Source: Actinomycetes bacterium (GTDB taxonomy: Bacteria; Actinomycetota; Actinomycetes; Mycobacteriales; Mycobacteriaceae). From it: a stretch of DNA of 64,000 bases. A model generated the notes under the pieces. It was not told where the DNA came from and did not search any database. It worked only from the letters and a program-made list of their open reading frames with translations. Each line of letters begins with the position of its first letter. Within the stretch, counting starts at the first letter, position 1. Location of the stretch: positions 62,001 to 126,000 of the forward strand of contig JAEXZY010000126.1 of assembly GCA_023404955.1 (NCBI GenBank). The letters run 5' to 3'. The translations under genes were made by a program, and so were the position numbers. Of the stretch, positions 1 through 9,107 are shown in pieces.

Positions 1-60
1 CAGAGCGGATTCACGTAGTCCATCGCCACCACATTCCAACCATCGCGACGCCACCAACAA

Positions 61-79
61 GTACTATCTAGGTACGTAG
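61..79. promoter_or_regulatory. Putative BlaI-type operator, site A
   Basis: The 19-mer GTACTATCTAGGTACGTAG has the xTAC-N11-GTAG form shared by eight other intergenic sites here. It contains a perfect TATCTA/TAGATA dyad with a 6-bp centre. It lies about 100 bp upstream of the small ORF at 182 and may equally serve a gene off the left edge. Assignment to BlaI is inferred from the BlaI/BlaR pair at 20.8-22.1 kb. Confidence 0.55.
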
Positions 80-181
80 ATAATGCGGCGGCGAGCAGAG
101 TCCCCTCAGGGTGCGTTGCTGCGGCTACACAAGACGAGAGGGAGGAGGAGGCCTCGCCGTTTGGCAGGCCCAAAGTTGGGC

Positions 182-397
182 ATGGCATACAAAAGTGAGC
201 CACGGGGCAGAGCGCAAGCAACACGGCGTGCCGCTGGTAACGGCGAGATCGCCGCTGCCCTCGTGCAGTGGGCCGTGTCTCGGGGGTGGACCGCTCGGAC
301 CAGTCCCGATGGGTGCTGGCACTTCTACGACCCCGATGGTGAGTACGTGGCGTACTGGCCATCGAAAGCATCCTCAGGCCCCGGTCACCGTTGGTAG
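182..397 (+). CDS. Small HicA-like hypothetical protein
   Basis: A 71-residue protein if read from the ATG at 182. An in-frame ATG at 83 would add an arginine-rich, less protein-like stretch. The second half (VQWAVSRGWTART, then WHFYDPDGEYVAYWPS) resembles the short HicA-type or mRNA-interferase-like fold in which a helix and Gly-Trp turn precede a H/F-rich strand. No HicB-like partner is visible beside it. It sits about 100 bp downstream of a putative BlaI operator. The family assignment is weak, and it could be a remnant. Confidence 0.35.
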   Translation: MAYKSEPRGRAQATRRAAGNGEIAAALVQWAVSRGWTARTSPDGCWHFYDPDGEYVAYWPSKASSGPGHRW

Positions 398-796
398 ACA
401 GTGCGGCTCACCCGTTCCCCGGCAGCGCCTTGCAACGCCGGCAGGATTATTCGTGTAGCCAATGCGTGCGGGTGCGCTGGCGGCCTTGCAGCCAAATGGC
501 GCCGTCGATATCCAATGCGGCGATCCGAGTGAGGCGCGGGCACCTTCGCGCCACATTGGTTGCGGGGCAACGGCTCTCGGGTAGGTCAGTCCGTCTACAC
601 GGGTTTCTCGCCGAGCCGTTGGCGGCACGCAGACGTTCTGCCACACGGCGGTTCCCCTGGGGGGCGTCGGAGAGGGTCTCTCGGCGGCGCCGGCGCTCGC
701 CTTGGAATCTGTCGGGTCGCATGCGTGTCGTCGACGTCGGCGGATGCCGCCGACGCGCGGGTTCGCGCAAATTGGTGTTGACGAGTCATATGCACA
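398..796. other. Intergenic stretch with no supported gene
   Basis: About 400 bases between the small ORF and the first ATPase. Overlapping open frames exist on both strands, but their translations are arginine-rich and look like frame shadows. I see no recognisable protein, RNA or repeat. Confidence 0.5.
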
Positions 797-814
797 CATG
801 CGTATTATTGCATG
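797..814 (+). promoter_or_regulatory. Dyad operator overlapping a -10 box (leaderless promoter)
   Basis: CATGC-N8-GCATG forms a perfect 5-bp inverted repeat. Within it TATTAT (803-808) is a good -10 hexamer, which would place transcription start at or next to the ATG at 816. No Shine-Dalgarno sequence is present, so the ATPase mRNA is probably leaderless. The dyad over the -10 suits an ArsR/SmtB-type repressor, but none is encoded next to it. Confidence 0.55.
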
Positions 815-815
815 T

Positions 816-3356
816 ATGGCAGATCGCAACGGCGAGAAGGTAGGTCGCCTCGGCGCGGACGGGGCGCCCACACATAGGACCCTGGCACTCGACCTGACAG
901 ACCTGCTTCCCGACAGCGACGAGCGCTGCGCTGACCGCCTGACGCGCGGCCTGGTGGATGACGGGATCATCGAACAGGCCCACGTTATCGATGGCGACAC
1001 GCCCAAACCCCGCCTGTGCGTGCACTACGACGCCGAGGCTGCGTCCGCGACAGAAGTGCAGCGGCGGGCTCTGGAGGCGGCCGACACGATTACGTCGATG
1101 TATGGGCACCTGCGGTGGTTGACCACAGGCACTCATGACGATATGGCGATGCGCACTGCGCTCGTCGACACGCTGTCGACGATTCCCGGCGTCGTCGCCG
1201 CAGCCGCGACACCAGATTCAGTCGAGCTGGAGTTCGAGCGGACGACGGTGACCGCCCAGGAACTCGTAGACGTGATCGCCGCGCAGATGGCGCCGTCGGG
1301 GAGCGCCGCGGACGCGGAAGCAGCCGTCGCGCACGACGGAGACGGCGCCGACCATCAACACGGTCACGGCGGGATCTCCGGCGAACGCACCGAACTGGTC
1401 TTTGCGGGACTGGCGGGCGCGCTCCTACTCACGGGCTGGTTATTGGCCGCCTTCGCCGATACGCCACGGTCGGCCGAGGTGGTGGTCTACGGCCTGGCGT
1501 TCTTCTTCGGCGCGTTCTTCACCGTGCAGGAAGCCTTCGCCAGTGTGCGGCAGGGCCGGTTCGAGATCGACTTCCTCATGCTCGTCTCCGCTGCGGGTGC
1601 GGCGGCGCTCGGCGAAGTCGCCGAAGGTGCGCTCCTGCTGTTCCTCTTCAGCGTCGGACACGCACTCGAGGGCTATGCGATGGGCCGGGCTCGCCGGGCG
1701 ATCGAAGCGCTCGCCGAACTCGCCCCCAAGACGGCGCTGGTGCGACGCGGCGGCACCGGCGACACCGTCGAAGTGTCCGTCGCGGACCTGCGCATTGGGG
1801 ACATCGTCGTCGTGCGCCCCAACATGCGTCTGGCCGCAGACGGCTTCGTCGTGGCAGGCAGCAGCAGCATCGATCAAGCCCCGGTGACCGGGGAAAGCGT
1901 CCCCGTCGACAAGATCCCGGTCCCGGACGTGGCGGCAGCTGCGGCGTCACCCGAGCTCATCGACGCGGCATCGCGAGTGTTCGCCGGCACCATCAACGGC
2001 GCCGGCGCCATCGAGATTCAGGTGACCCGGCTCGCCAGTGACTCCACCCTGGCCCGGGTGGTGCGTCTGGTGGCCGAGGCGCAAACCAAGACCACCTCCA
2101 CGCAGCGCTTTACCGACCGCTTCCAGCGGATCTTCGTGCCCGTGGTCCTGGTCGGTGTGGTCCTGCTGCTCTTCGCCGGGTTCGTGGTCGACGAGCCGTT
2201 CACTGACACGGTGTACCGGGCGCTTGCCGTCCTGGTGGCGGCCAGCCCGTGTGCGCTGGCGATCGCCACGCCCAGCGCGGTGTTGTCGGCGGTAGCGCGG
2301 GCGGCGCGGGCCGGCATCCTGATGAAGGGCGGTGCCGCGTTGGAGGAACTTGGCCGGGTCAACGTGCTGGCCTTCGACAAGACCGGCACCCTCACCGAGG
2401 GGCGGCCCCGGATCGCCGATGTCTGCGCCACCGCAGACAGCGACGACGCCGAACTGCTGCGGATCGCCGTTGCCGTTGAGGAGCAAAGCGACCATCCGCT
2501 CGCCCGAGCCATAGTCCGCGACGGCCGCGAGCGTCTCGCCGGGGCGGTGACACCCCGCGCGACCGATGTCCGTGCCGTGATCGGCCGCGGCATCGTCGCG
2601 TCCGTCGAGGGGGTCGAGGTCTGCATCGGCAAGACCGAGTTGTTCACCGACGCCGCTCAGCCCCCGCCGGCTGAGCTGGCGGCCGAGGTGAATCGTCTCG
2701 AACAGGCGGGCCGCACGACGATGCTCGTCCGCGCGGGCGACCGCTGGTTGGGCGCGATCGGATTGATGGACCTTCCTCGGCCGGAGGCGTCGGCGGTCAT
2801 CGCGCGTCTTGCCGCACTCGGCGTGAAGAACACCGTGATGCTGTCGGGGGACAACCAGCGGGTGGCCGACGCCGTCGCCGCCGAAGTCGGTGTCGCCCAC
2901 GCCCGCGGCGATCTGATGCCCGAGGACAAAGTGGCCCAGATCGCCGCCCTGCGGGAACGCCACGGCCGCGTCGGGATGGTCGGCGACGGCGTCAACGACG
3001 CGCCCGCCATGGCCGGCGCGAGCGTGGGTATCGCAATGGGAGCGGCGGGCTCCGACGTGGCGTTGGAGACCGCTGATGTTGCACTGATGGCCGACGACCT
3101 GCGCGCGTTGCCATTTGCAATCAGCCTGAGCCGCCGCTCCTCGCGCGTCATCAAGCAGAACCTGTGGGCAAGTCTCGGAATCGTCGCGGTCCTCATTCCC
3201 GCGACGATCTTCGGCCTGGGCATCGGTCCCGCCGTGCTCATCCACGAAGGCTCGACGCTCATCGTCGTCGCCAATGCGTTGCGCCTCCTCGGGATGCCTA
3301 TGCAGTCGGTCACCCCAGCAGCGCCGCGCGTTGAGCGTGCAGAAGAGACGCCATGA
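816..3356 (+). CDS. P1B-4-type heavy-metal P-type ATPase
   Basis: Predicted metal-efflux ATPase of 846 residues, inner-membrane located. The N-terminal ~150 residues have an HMA-like fold without CxxC, followed by a short His-rich stretch (HDGDGADHQHGHGG). The transmembrane metal site is SPC near residue 477, the phosphorylated Asp is in DKTGT at about 521, GDGVNDAP is present, and HEGST lies at about 810 in the last helix. SPC plus HEGST is the signature of the P1B-4 group (cobalt, iron and related ions). The start at 816 is chosen because a dyad and -10 lie immediately upstream; open frame extends to 702. Its stop overlaps the next gene's ATG (ATGA), so the two are likely co-translated. Confidence 0.85.
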   Translation: MADRNGEKVGRLGADGAPTHRTLALDLTDLLPDSDERCADRLTRGLVDDGIIEQAHVIDGDTPKPRLCVHYDAEAASATEVQRRALEAADTITSMYGHLRWLTTGTHDDMAMRTALVDTLSTIPGVVAAAATPDSVELEFERTTVTAQELVDVIAAQMAPSGSAADAEAAVAHDGDGADHQHGHGGISGERTELVFAGLAGALLLTGWLLAAFADTPRSAEVVVYGLAFFFGAFFTVQEAFASVRQGRFEIDFLMLVSAAGAAALGEVAEGALLLFLFSVGHALEGYAMGRARRAIEALAELAPKTALVRRGGTGDTVEVSVADLRIGDIVVVRPNMRLAADGFVVAGSSSIDQAPVTGESVPVDKIPVPDVAAAAASPELIDAASRVFAGTINGAGAIEIQVTRLASDSTLARVVRLVAEAQTKTTSTQRFTDRFQRIFVPVVLVGVVLLLFAGFVVDEPFTDTVYRALAVLVAASPCALAIATPSAVLSAVARAARAGILMKGGAALEELGRVNVLAFDKTGTLTEGRPRIADVCATADSDDAELLRIAVAVEEQSDHPLARAIVRDGRERLAGAVTPRATDVRAVIGRGIVASVEGVEVCIGKTELFTDAAQPPPAELAAEVNRLEQAGRTTMLVRAGDRWLGAIGLMDLPRPEASAVIARLAALGVKNTVMLSGDNQRVADAVAAEVGVAHARGDLMPEDKVAQIAALRERHGRVGMVGDGVNDAPAMAGASVGIAMGAAGSDVALETADVALMADDLRALPFAISLSRRSSRVIKQNLWASLGIVAVLIPATIFGLGIGPAVLIHEGSTLIVVANALRLLGMPMQSVTPAAPRVERAEETP

Positions 3357-4186
3357 CGATCGACTTATCCAGTGCCGCAGATGAATTCGAGCATGCCGAC
3401 GTCGACACGGTGGTCATCTTCGTGGACATCGCTGGGTTCACTGCGTTCACCGAAACCCACGGTGATCATCGCGCTGCCGAACTGGCAGATCGGTTCGCCA
3501 CCGCAGCCGCCAGGGTCCTCGGGCCCGGCGACGACATGATCAAGACCCTCGGCGATGCCGTGATGATCACCAGTTCGGACCCCACCGCGGCGCTGGCCTT
3601 CCTCCGGCGACTCCACGACGAGACCAGTCGCATCGACGGCTTTCCATTGTTGCGCGCCGGCATCTGTGCAGGGCCGGTGGTGAAGCGCCGCGGAGACGTC
3701 TTCGGGTCGACGGTCAACACTGCAGCCAGACTGGCCGCCGTCGCCAAGCCAGGCCAGATTGTTGGCAACGCCGAGGCCGCGGCCGCGCTTCGGGCAACAG
3801 ACCTACTGGCGATGACGTCGTTGGGCCCGCTTCGGTTGCGGAACGTCGGTGCCCTGGTGGAAGCGTTCGCCCTCGACGTCGGAACCCGCCACCAGGAGCA
3901 CGTCGATCCGATATGCCGAATGCACGTCACGACAGACGCCCAACCGTTGACAATCGCGCACGAGGAAGACACCTACCGGTTCTACTTCTGTTCGACGGCC
4001 TGTCTACGCCAATTCGCGCGTCGCGTCGGTGAAGTGCGCACGCCCTCTGGCAACGAGGACCCGCCGACCACGCAGTCGTTCGTCGGAGAGGTCGCGGCGC
4101 ACTTCGGCGCGCTGGCGTCCCCGCCCCGCGCGCGGAATGCCGAGTCACCTCACCTCCGGCAAACACCTCGTAGAGGCCGAAGATGA
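3353..4186 (+). CDS. Class III nucleotidyl cyclase fused to YHS domain
   Basis: A 277-residue soluble protein. Residues ~20-180 are a class III adenylate/guanylate cyclase catalytic domain: metal Asp in FVDIAGFTAF, Lys and second metal Asp in KTLGDAVM, and the transition-state Asn/Arg in VNTAARL. All key residues are present, so activity is expected. Residues ~185-225 form a YHS-type metal-binding domain (DPICRM, then YFCSTACLRQF). The C-terminal ~50 residues look disordered. It overlaps the ATPase gene by 4 bp. The architecture suggests cNMP production tuned by metal bound to the YHS domain, which is inference; substrate (ATP or GTP) was not decided. Confidence 0.8.
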   Translation: MTIDLSSAADEFEHADVDTVVIFVDIAGFTAFTETHGDHRAAELADRFATAAARVLGPGDDMIKTLGDAVMITSSDPTAALAFLRRLHDETSRIDGFPLLRAGICAGPVVKRRGDVFGSTVNTAARLAAVAKPGQIVGNAEAAAALRATDLLAMTSLGPLRLRNVGALVEAFALDVGTRHQEHVDPICRMHVTTDAQPLTIAHEEDTYRFYFCSTACLRQFARRVGEVRTPSGNEDPPTTQSFVGEVAAHFGALASPPRARNAESPHLRQTPRRGRR

Positions 4187-4588
4187 CCTCGTGTCACGAA
4201 TAGTGTTCGCCGACAACGTTATTCGCGCCAGGGCCTAACCGGTCACCCGGTGGCAGGAAACGGACCCGCTGCTCATCGAAACCCATCGCCGAGGGACGGT
4301 GGTTCCTCGATAAGTCGCCGACATAGATCGTGTGTCGTGGCGTGAGCGCTCGTCATACTGGCGCCGCCGCGTTCGATGAAACCACCGACGGCCATGGGCG
4401 AGGACAGGCGTCAGCATCGTCTGTGCGGGATGGCGCTGCCAAGGACCTCTATGGGTACCGGGTTGCGTTCGCTGGGAAGCGCGTTGGTGATGTGGGTGAC
4501 GATCGCGCTCCTGGTCTTGCGCGCGCGGTTTCGCGAAGGTGCCGAGCGGGGTGCGGCTTGTGACCGCTGGGCGTTTCTGGCTTCGACG
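4187..4588. other. Convergent intergenic region, no supported gene
   Basis: About 400 bases between two convergent genes. Short frames on both strands give low-complexity translations with no family resemblance. No clear terminator hairpin was identified. Confidence 0.5.
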
Positions 4589-5545
4589 TCAGATCTGCCA
4601 GTCCTGGGCTCCGTCATTTTCGTCGTAGATGCCGACAGAGTTCTTGACGACGACCGGGTCCCCGCTGCCGAAGTTGTCGTAGAACCACTGCGCATTGGCT
4701 GGACTCAAATTGGGGCACCCGTGGCTGACGTTGCGCTTGCCCTGATCGGCGACTGACCAGGGCGCGCCGTGAACGAAGATGCCGGCGTTGTTGATGCGCA
4801 CCGCGTCTTTGACCTTGAGCTTGTACCCCTCGGCTGCGTCGATCGGCACACCGTAGGTGGAGGAGTCCATCACCATGTCGGCGAACTTCTCGAGCACGTA
4901 GTAGGTGCCGTTGGGTGTGTCGTATCCCGGCTTTCCTAAGGACACAGGCATGGTCTTCTCCAGTGTGCCGTTGCGCATGACCTCCATTTGGAGGGTGGCG
5001 TTGTCGATGGTCGCCACCAACGAGTCGCCGGTGCGGAAGCTCGATTTCGTGCCGCTGGCATCGATGCTGACCGTGGTGTTGGCAGGCCAGAAGTCGAGGG
5101 GCCGCCATCTGAGTTGGGTCGCGCTCATCCAGTAGAACTTCCCGGGGACCGCGGGGGTGGAGGAGATATGGACGGCTTGTTCAGCCAGCGTGCGGTCGGC
5201 GATGGGCCGTTGAAAATTGATGACGATGGGTTTGGCGACACCGACCGTCGAGCCGTTCGTCGGATTGAACGTGGGGGGAGCGAAGACCGGTGGGCCGAGG
5301 TAGGGCGCCGCGTTCTGGCCGGCTGGTGTGTCTTCGGTAGCCGTCGGCGATGGGCCGGGAAAAGTGCCGGATACCGGAGGGGGGAAGGGATTCGGCACTG
5401 CCGAGTCGGGGACCGTAAGGGGGTCACCGGGTGCGGGCACGGGTATCTGTGGCTCGGCGGAGGCCGACGGCGCGGTCAGCACGGTCACAGCCGCTAGAGC
5501 GGCCGTCATCATGGCCAAGATTTGCCTGGCTGGCGAGCACCGCAT
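4589..5545 (-). CDS. Secreted L,D-transpeptidase
   Basis: A 318-residue peptidoglycan cross-linking enzyme making 3-3 bonds outside the membrane. It has an N-terminal signal peptide (residues ~1-30, ending ASA-EP), a proline-rich linker, an Ig-like domain (~90-175) and a YkuD catalytic domain. The catalytic motif is HGAPW followed by SHGC with Cys at 277. The residue after SHGC is Pro, where Leu or Val is more common. Unlike the LdtMt2-like paralogue at 24.4 kb it has no lipobox Cys. It is transcribed divergently from ccdA, and a BlaI-type site lies about 63 bp upstream of its start. Confidence 0.88.
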   Translation of the reverse strand: MRCSPARQILAMMTAALAAVTVLTAPSASAEPQIPVPAPGDPLTVPDSAVPNPFPPPVSGTFPGPSPTATEDTPAGQNAAPYLGPPVFAPPTFNPTNGSTVGVAKPIVINFQRPIADRTLAEQAVHISSTPAVPGKFYWMSATQLRWRPLDFWPANTTVSIDASGTKSSFRTGDSLVATIDNATLQMEVMRNGTLEKTMPVSLGKPGYDTPNGTYYVLEKFADMVMDSSTYGVPIDAAEGYKLKVKDAVRINNAGIFVHGAPWSVADQGKRNVSHGCPNLSPANAQWFYDNFGSGDPVVVKNSVGIYDENDGAQDWQI

Positions 5546-5607
5546 ACGGGCCTCTCCGTTCCACTGGTCGCCGACCGATGCTCGCGGCGGCTGACGACGA
5601 TTTGTTG

Positions 5608-5626
5608 CTACGTAGTTTGATAGTAG
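5608..5626. promoter_or_regulatory. Putative BlaI-type operator, site B (divergent promoter)
   Basis: CTACGTAGTTTGATAGTAG is a CTAC-N11-GTAG 19-mer in the divergent region between the L,D-transpeptidase (63 bp away) and ccdA (75 bp away). Read towards the transpeptidase it is CTACTATCAAACTACGTAG, close to the sites at 20492 and 34707. Confidence 0.7.
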
Positions 5627-5700
5627 ATGATGTGGCGTCGTCGGGTGCCGCAGTGTGGCTGCGGACCTGCGTCGTCGATGAGTGAATTCGGAAACGGTGG

Positions 5701-6495
5701 ATGCGGAGGGTGTCGGACTTCGTGGATGGTGTCACCGCGATCGCTACGTCTGGACACGTCCTTCTCGCGGTGTTCGTGTCGGCGTTGGCTGGGTTGGTGT
5801 CGTTCGCGTCGCCTTGCGTCGTACCTCTCGTACCCGGGTACCTGTCTTATCTGGCCGCGGTGGTTGGCGTCGATGATGACCGGGCGCGTGCCCAGCCGCT
5901 GGGCAGGGCACGTCTGCGGGTGGCAGGGGCCGCCGGGTTGTTCGTTGTCGGGTTCACGGCGGTGTTCCTGATGGGAACCGTCGCGATTCTGGGTCTGACG
6001 ACGACGATTATCACCAATGGGGTGCTGTTGCAGCGCATCGGCGGAGTGGTCACGATCGTGATGGGTCTGGTGTTCATGGGTTTCTTCCCTGCGCTGCAAC
6101 GCGACGCGCGGTTTACGCCCACGTCGTTGTCCACGCTGTGGGGTGCGCCGCTCCTGGGGGCGGTGTTCGGGCTGGGCTGGACCCCGTGTTTGGGCCCGAC
6201 GCTGACGGGTGTCATCGCTGTGGCATCTGCCACCGAGGGGCCCAACGTCGTGCGCGGCATCGTGCTCGTCGTCGCCTACTGTGTGGGTCTGGGCGCTCCG
6301 TTCGTGCTGTTCGCGCTGGCATCCGGACGGGCAATGAGGGCACTGGGCTGGCTGCGTCGAAACGCTCGGCGAATTCAGGTCTTCGGCGGCGTGCTCCTCG
6401 TCGCGGTCGGCATCGCCCTGCTGACCGGACTGTGGAACGAGGTGGTGTCGTGGGTGCGCGATGCGTTCGTCAGCAACACCACACTTCCGATATGA
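5701..6495 (+). CDS. ccdA: CcdA/DsbD-like cytochrome c biogenesis membrane protein
   Basis: A 264-residue polytopic membrane protein of the CcdA (DsbD transmembrane) family, which carries reducing equivalents from cytoplasmic thioredoxin to periplasmic thiol proteins. The paired redox cysteines are in FASPCVVPLVPGYLSYL near residue 40 and GWTPCLGPTLTG near residue 160. About six hydrophobic segments are visible. It is divergent from the L,D-transpeptidase across a BlaI-type site. The copper-associated CopD-CtaG gene follows in the same direction after about 100 bp, and a DsbA-like protein lies nearby on the other strand. Confidence 0.85.
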   Translation: MRRVSDFVDGVTAIATSGHVLLAVFVSALAGLVSFASPCVVPLVPGYLSYLAAVVGVDDDRARAQPLGRARLRVAGAAGLFVVGFTAVFLMGTVAILGLTTTIITNGVLLQRIGGVVTIVMGLVFMGFFPALQRDARFTPTSLSTLWGAPLLGAVFGLGWTPCLGPTLTGVIAVASATEGPNVVRGIVLVVAYCVGLGAPFVLFALASGRAMRALGWLRRNARRIQVFGGVLLVAVGIALLTGLWNEVVSWVRDAFVSNTTLPI

Positions 6496-6591
6496 CGCAG
6501 TCGCTTTCGGGCCCTCCGCGCCGTCGCTCGGGACTCCTGTGCTGATCGTGAAGCGCCGAGGCGGTCATGGCGAATCGACGGCGGGATCGGA

Positions 6592-8532
6592 ATGGGGACG
6601 GTGATGGCCACGTCTGCTGCCCCCCGACGCTGGGTGGTGCGAGCTGTGTTGCTCGGGGTTGCACTGCTAGCGGGCGTTACCGCTGCCGCGATCGGCGCCC
6701 TGGCACTGCCTGAGGCGCTGGCGGTGACCGGGCTGAGCGATCCCGGGCCGGTCACCACCTACGGGCTGTCCTTCTTGCGCGCCGCTGGAGAGATCGCTGC
6801 GATGGTGGCGGTCGGACACTTCCTGTTCGCGGCGTTCCTCGTTCCGCCGCAGGCAAGTGGAGTGCTCGACGTCGACGGGTACCGGGCGCTTCGGGTCGGC
6901 GCTGCCGCTTGCGCGATCTGGGCGATGTGCGCTGCGCTGTTGGTGGCGCTGACGATCTCCGACGTGTCGGGGGTGCCGTTGACTGAGCTCACACCGCTGG
7001 ACATATGGTCGGCGGCCGACCTCGTCGAGACCACCGCGGCGTGGCGCACCACCTCGATTCTGGCCGCGGTCGTCGCGGTAGCGAGCCTGCCGGTGCTGCG
7101 GTGGTCGTGGACGCCTGCCCTACTGGCGGGCGCCCTGGCGACGTTGATGCCGCTGGCCGTGACGGGGCACTCCTCGTCGGGCGGCTCACACGACATCGCG
7201 ACCAACAGCCTGATCATTCACCTGGTTGCTGGGTCATTGTGGGCCGGCGGATTGCTGGCGCTGCTTGGGCACGCGCTGCGCGGCGGCAGCCACACCGACA
7301 TCGCCGCCCGCCGTTTCTCGGGTCTGGCGCTGTGGTGCTTCGCGGCGATGGCCGTAAGTGGATTTGTCAACGCGGCGGTCCGGATCGACGTGTCGACCAT
7401 CTTCGACAGCACCTACGGGCTCCTCGTCGTGGGGAAGGTGACAGTGCTGGGCGGCCTCGGTGTGATCGGCTGGCGACAGCGGCGGTCGTCGATCGTTGCG
7501 CTGCAGCGTGATCCGACGTCGCGCCGACCGCTGCTGCGGCTCGCACTCACAGAAGCCGCCCTGTTTGGCGTCGCAGTCGGCCTGGCGGTCGGGCTCGGTC
7601 GCACGCCACCGCCGCCCGCGACGCGCGAACCCGTTCCGGCCGAGGCTGCGCTCGGCTTCGACCTCACCGAGGCGCCGACGATCGCGCGGGTGTTGGTCGA
7701 ATGGCGGTTCGACCTGATCTTCGGCACGGCGGCGGTCGTCATGGCCGGCGTCTACCTTGCTGCGGTGTATCGGCTGGCTCGCCGCGGTGCCCCGTGGTCG
7801 ACGCGGCGCACCGTATCGTGGCTGATCGGCTGCGTCGTTTTGTTGTTCGCCACTTCGTCAGGACTCGGCATGTACATGGCGGCGATGTTCAGCATGCACG
7901 CCGTCGCTCAATTGGTGCTCACGATAGTGGTGCCGGTGTTGCTCGTGCAGGGCGCACCGGTGACCCTCGCGCTGAGGGCCTTGCGGGCAGCCGAACCCAA
8001 TGCGGTGCCGGGGCCACGCGAATGGCTTGTCAGCGCGCTGAATTCGTCACTGCTGCGTTTTATCGCTCATCCATGGACGGCGCTGACGCTTCTCGTGGTG
8101 GGCGTGTACGGGCTCTGCCTCGAAGTGGTCTTCGATGCTGCCGTAAGCGAACACGCCACGCACATGCTGATGATCGGGTACTTCCTGCTCAGCGGTGCGC
8201 TGTTCTTCACCGCCGTCGGCGGCGTCGAGCCGGTGGTGCCACGGCCGATGCCCAAGCGGGGCCGGATCGCGATGCTGTTTCTCGCGCTGTCGCAGTTCAT
8301 CATTGCCGGGGTCGTGGTGATGAACATGCGTGAGGTTCTCGGTGGCGCCTTCTACGGCTCCTTGAAACTGAGCTGGCATGCGAACTTGCTGGGCGACCAG
8401 CGGTTGGGAGGTCAAGTGATCGCCGCCGGCGGGGTTGTGGCAATGCTGGCGGTGCTCGCGGTGCTGATCCTGCGGCGCCGCCGCTCGACTGCGATCGAGC
8501 AGAGGACGGCTGCGCCGAGCCTGGGCTCATGA
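6592..8532 (+). CDS. CopD-CtaG fusion: copper import / cytochrome oxidase assembly membrane protein
   Basis: A 646-residue integral membrane protein resembling mycobacterial fusions of a CopD copper-resistance domain (residues ~1-330) with a CtaG/caa3 oxidase-assembly domain (~350-640). About 14 hydrophobic segments alternate with short loops, and conserved histidines appear in MAAMFSMHAVAQ and EHATHMLMIGYF. Its family role is moving copper to periplasmic targets or to cytochrome oxidase. ATG 6592 is used; a second in-frame ATG is at 6604. It follows ccdA on the same strand, forming a probable redox and copper-delivery pair. Confidence 0.82.
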   Translation: MGTVMATSAAPRRWVVRAVLLGVALLAGVTAAAIGALALPEALAVTGLSDPGPVTTYGLSFLRAAGEIAAMVAVGHFLFAAFLVPPQASGVLDVDGYRALRVGAAACAIWAMCAALLVALTISDVSGVPLTELTPLDIWSAADLVETTAAWRTTSILAAVVAVASLPVLRWSWTPALLAGALATLMPLAVTGHSSSGGSHDIATNSLIIHLVAGSLWAGGLLALLGHALRGGSHTDIAARRFSGLALWCFAAMAVSGFVNAAVRIDVSTIFDSTYGLLVVGKVTVLGGLGVIGWRQRRSSIVALQRDPTSRRPLLRLALTEAALFGVAVGLAVGLGRTPPPPATREPVPAEAALGFDLTEAPTIARVLVEWRFDLIFGTAAVVMAGVYLAAVYRLARRGAPWSTRRTVSWLIGCVVLLFATSSGLGMYMAAMFSMHAVAQLVLTIVVPVLLVQGAPVTLALRALRAAEPNAVPGPREWLVSALNSSLLRFIAHPWTALTLLVVGVYGLCLEVVFDAAVSEHATHMLMIGYFLLSGALFFTAVGGVEPVVPRPMPKRGRIAMLFLALSQFIIAGVVVMNMREVLGGAFYGSLKLSWHANLLGDQRLGGQVIAAGGVVAMLAVLAVLILRRRRSTAIEQRTAAPSLGS

Positions 8533-9107
8533 CGACGAGGACCGCATTGTCGGCATAGCGGCTGCATCACATTGGTCCTCGGGATAAGCGCGTGCGTGGC
8601 CCCGACCCGGTATCGCGCAATGCTCTCGCCCGTTCACAGGGACGCCCCTTCTCCCGCAGGTGATTCGGGTCATGCCCAGGCCGTCTAATTGTCCCGTCTG
8701 CGGTGAGAGCTCAGGCGCCGACGACAGCACCTTTCGAGCCGTGTTCGTCAGGATCCGGCAGGCGGCCGATCTGATGACGCGGGGCGTGGGGTGCGGGGCC
8801 CGGCCGCATCATCATCATCATCCGAACCAGTGCAGCTGGCCACCCGCTTGCATCTCGGACTGATGGTCGCCCACCACGCAGAGGCGATTCGAGATGGCGC
8901 GTACTGAGGTCGAAGCGAGACCTCACCGCGACGGAACCGACTTCGCGCAGAAGCCATCTCCCTGTCAGCCAACGCGAGATCGGCGCACTGCGGTCGATGT
9001 CGACCCCTCAGATCGCCGTCGACGCGGGGTGCTGCCGTCATGTTCGCGCCCGCACACGTCCCGAGTTATGGAACCGGTGCGCCAAGAGCTGTCGGCAGTC
9101 ACCGCGG
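8533..9107. other. Convergent intergenic region, no supported gene
   Basis: 575 bases between converging genes. A short frame at 8660-8863 contains CPVCG and a run of five His, but it ends without domain structure and I do not accept it as a gene. The region contains a CATCATCAT microrepeat near 8808. Confidence 0.5.

Noticed and set aside
1947..3245. Long antisense frame opposite the first ATPase
   Set aside because: Codon-position shadow of the real ATPase; translation has no domain.
8660..8863. Short frame with CPVCG and HHHHH
   Set aside because: No supporting start signal, conserved context or fold; the His run comes from a CAT microrepeat.
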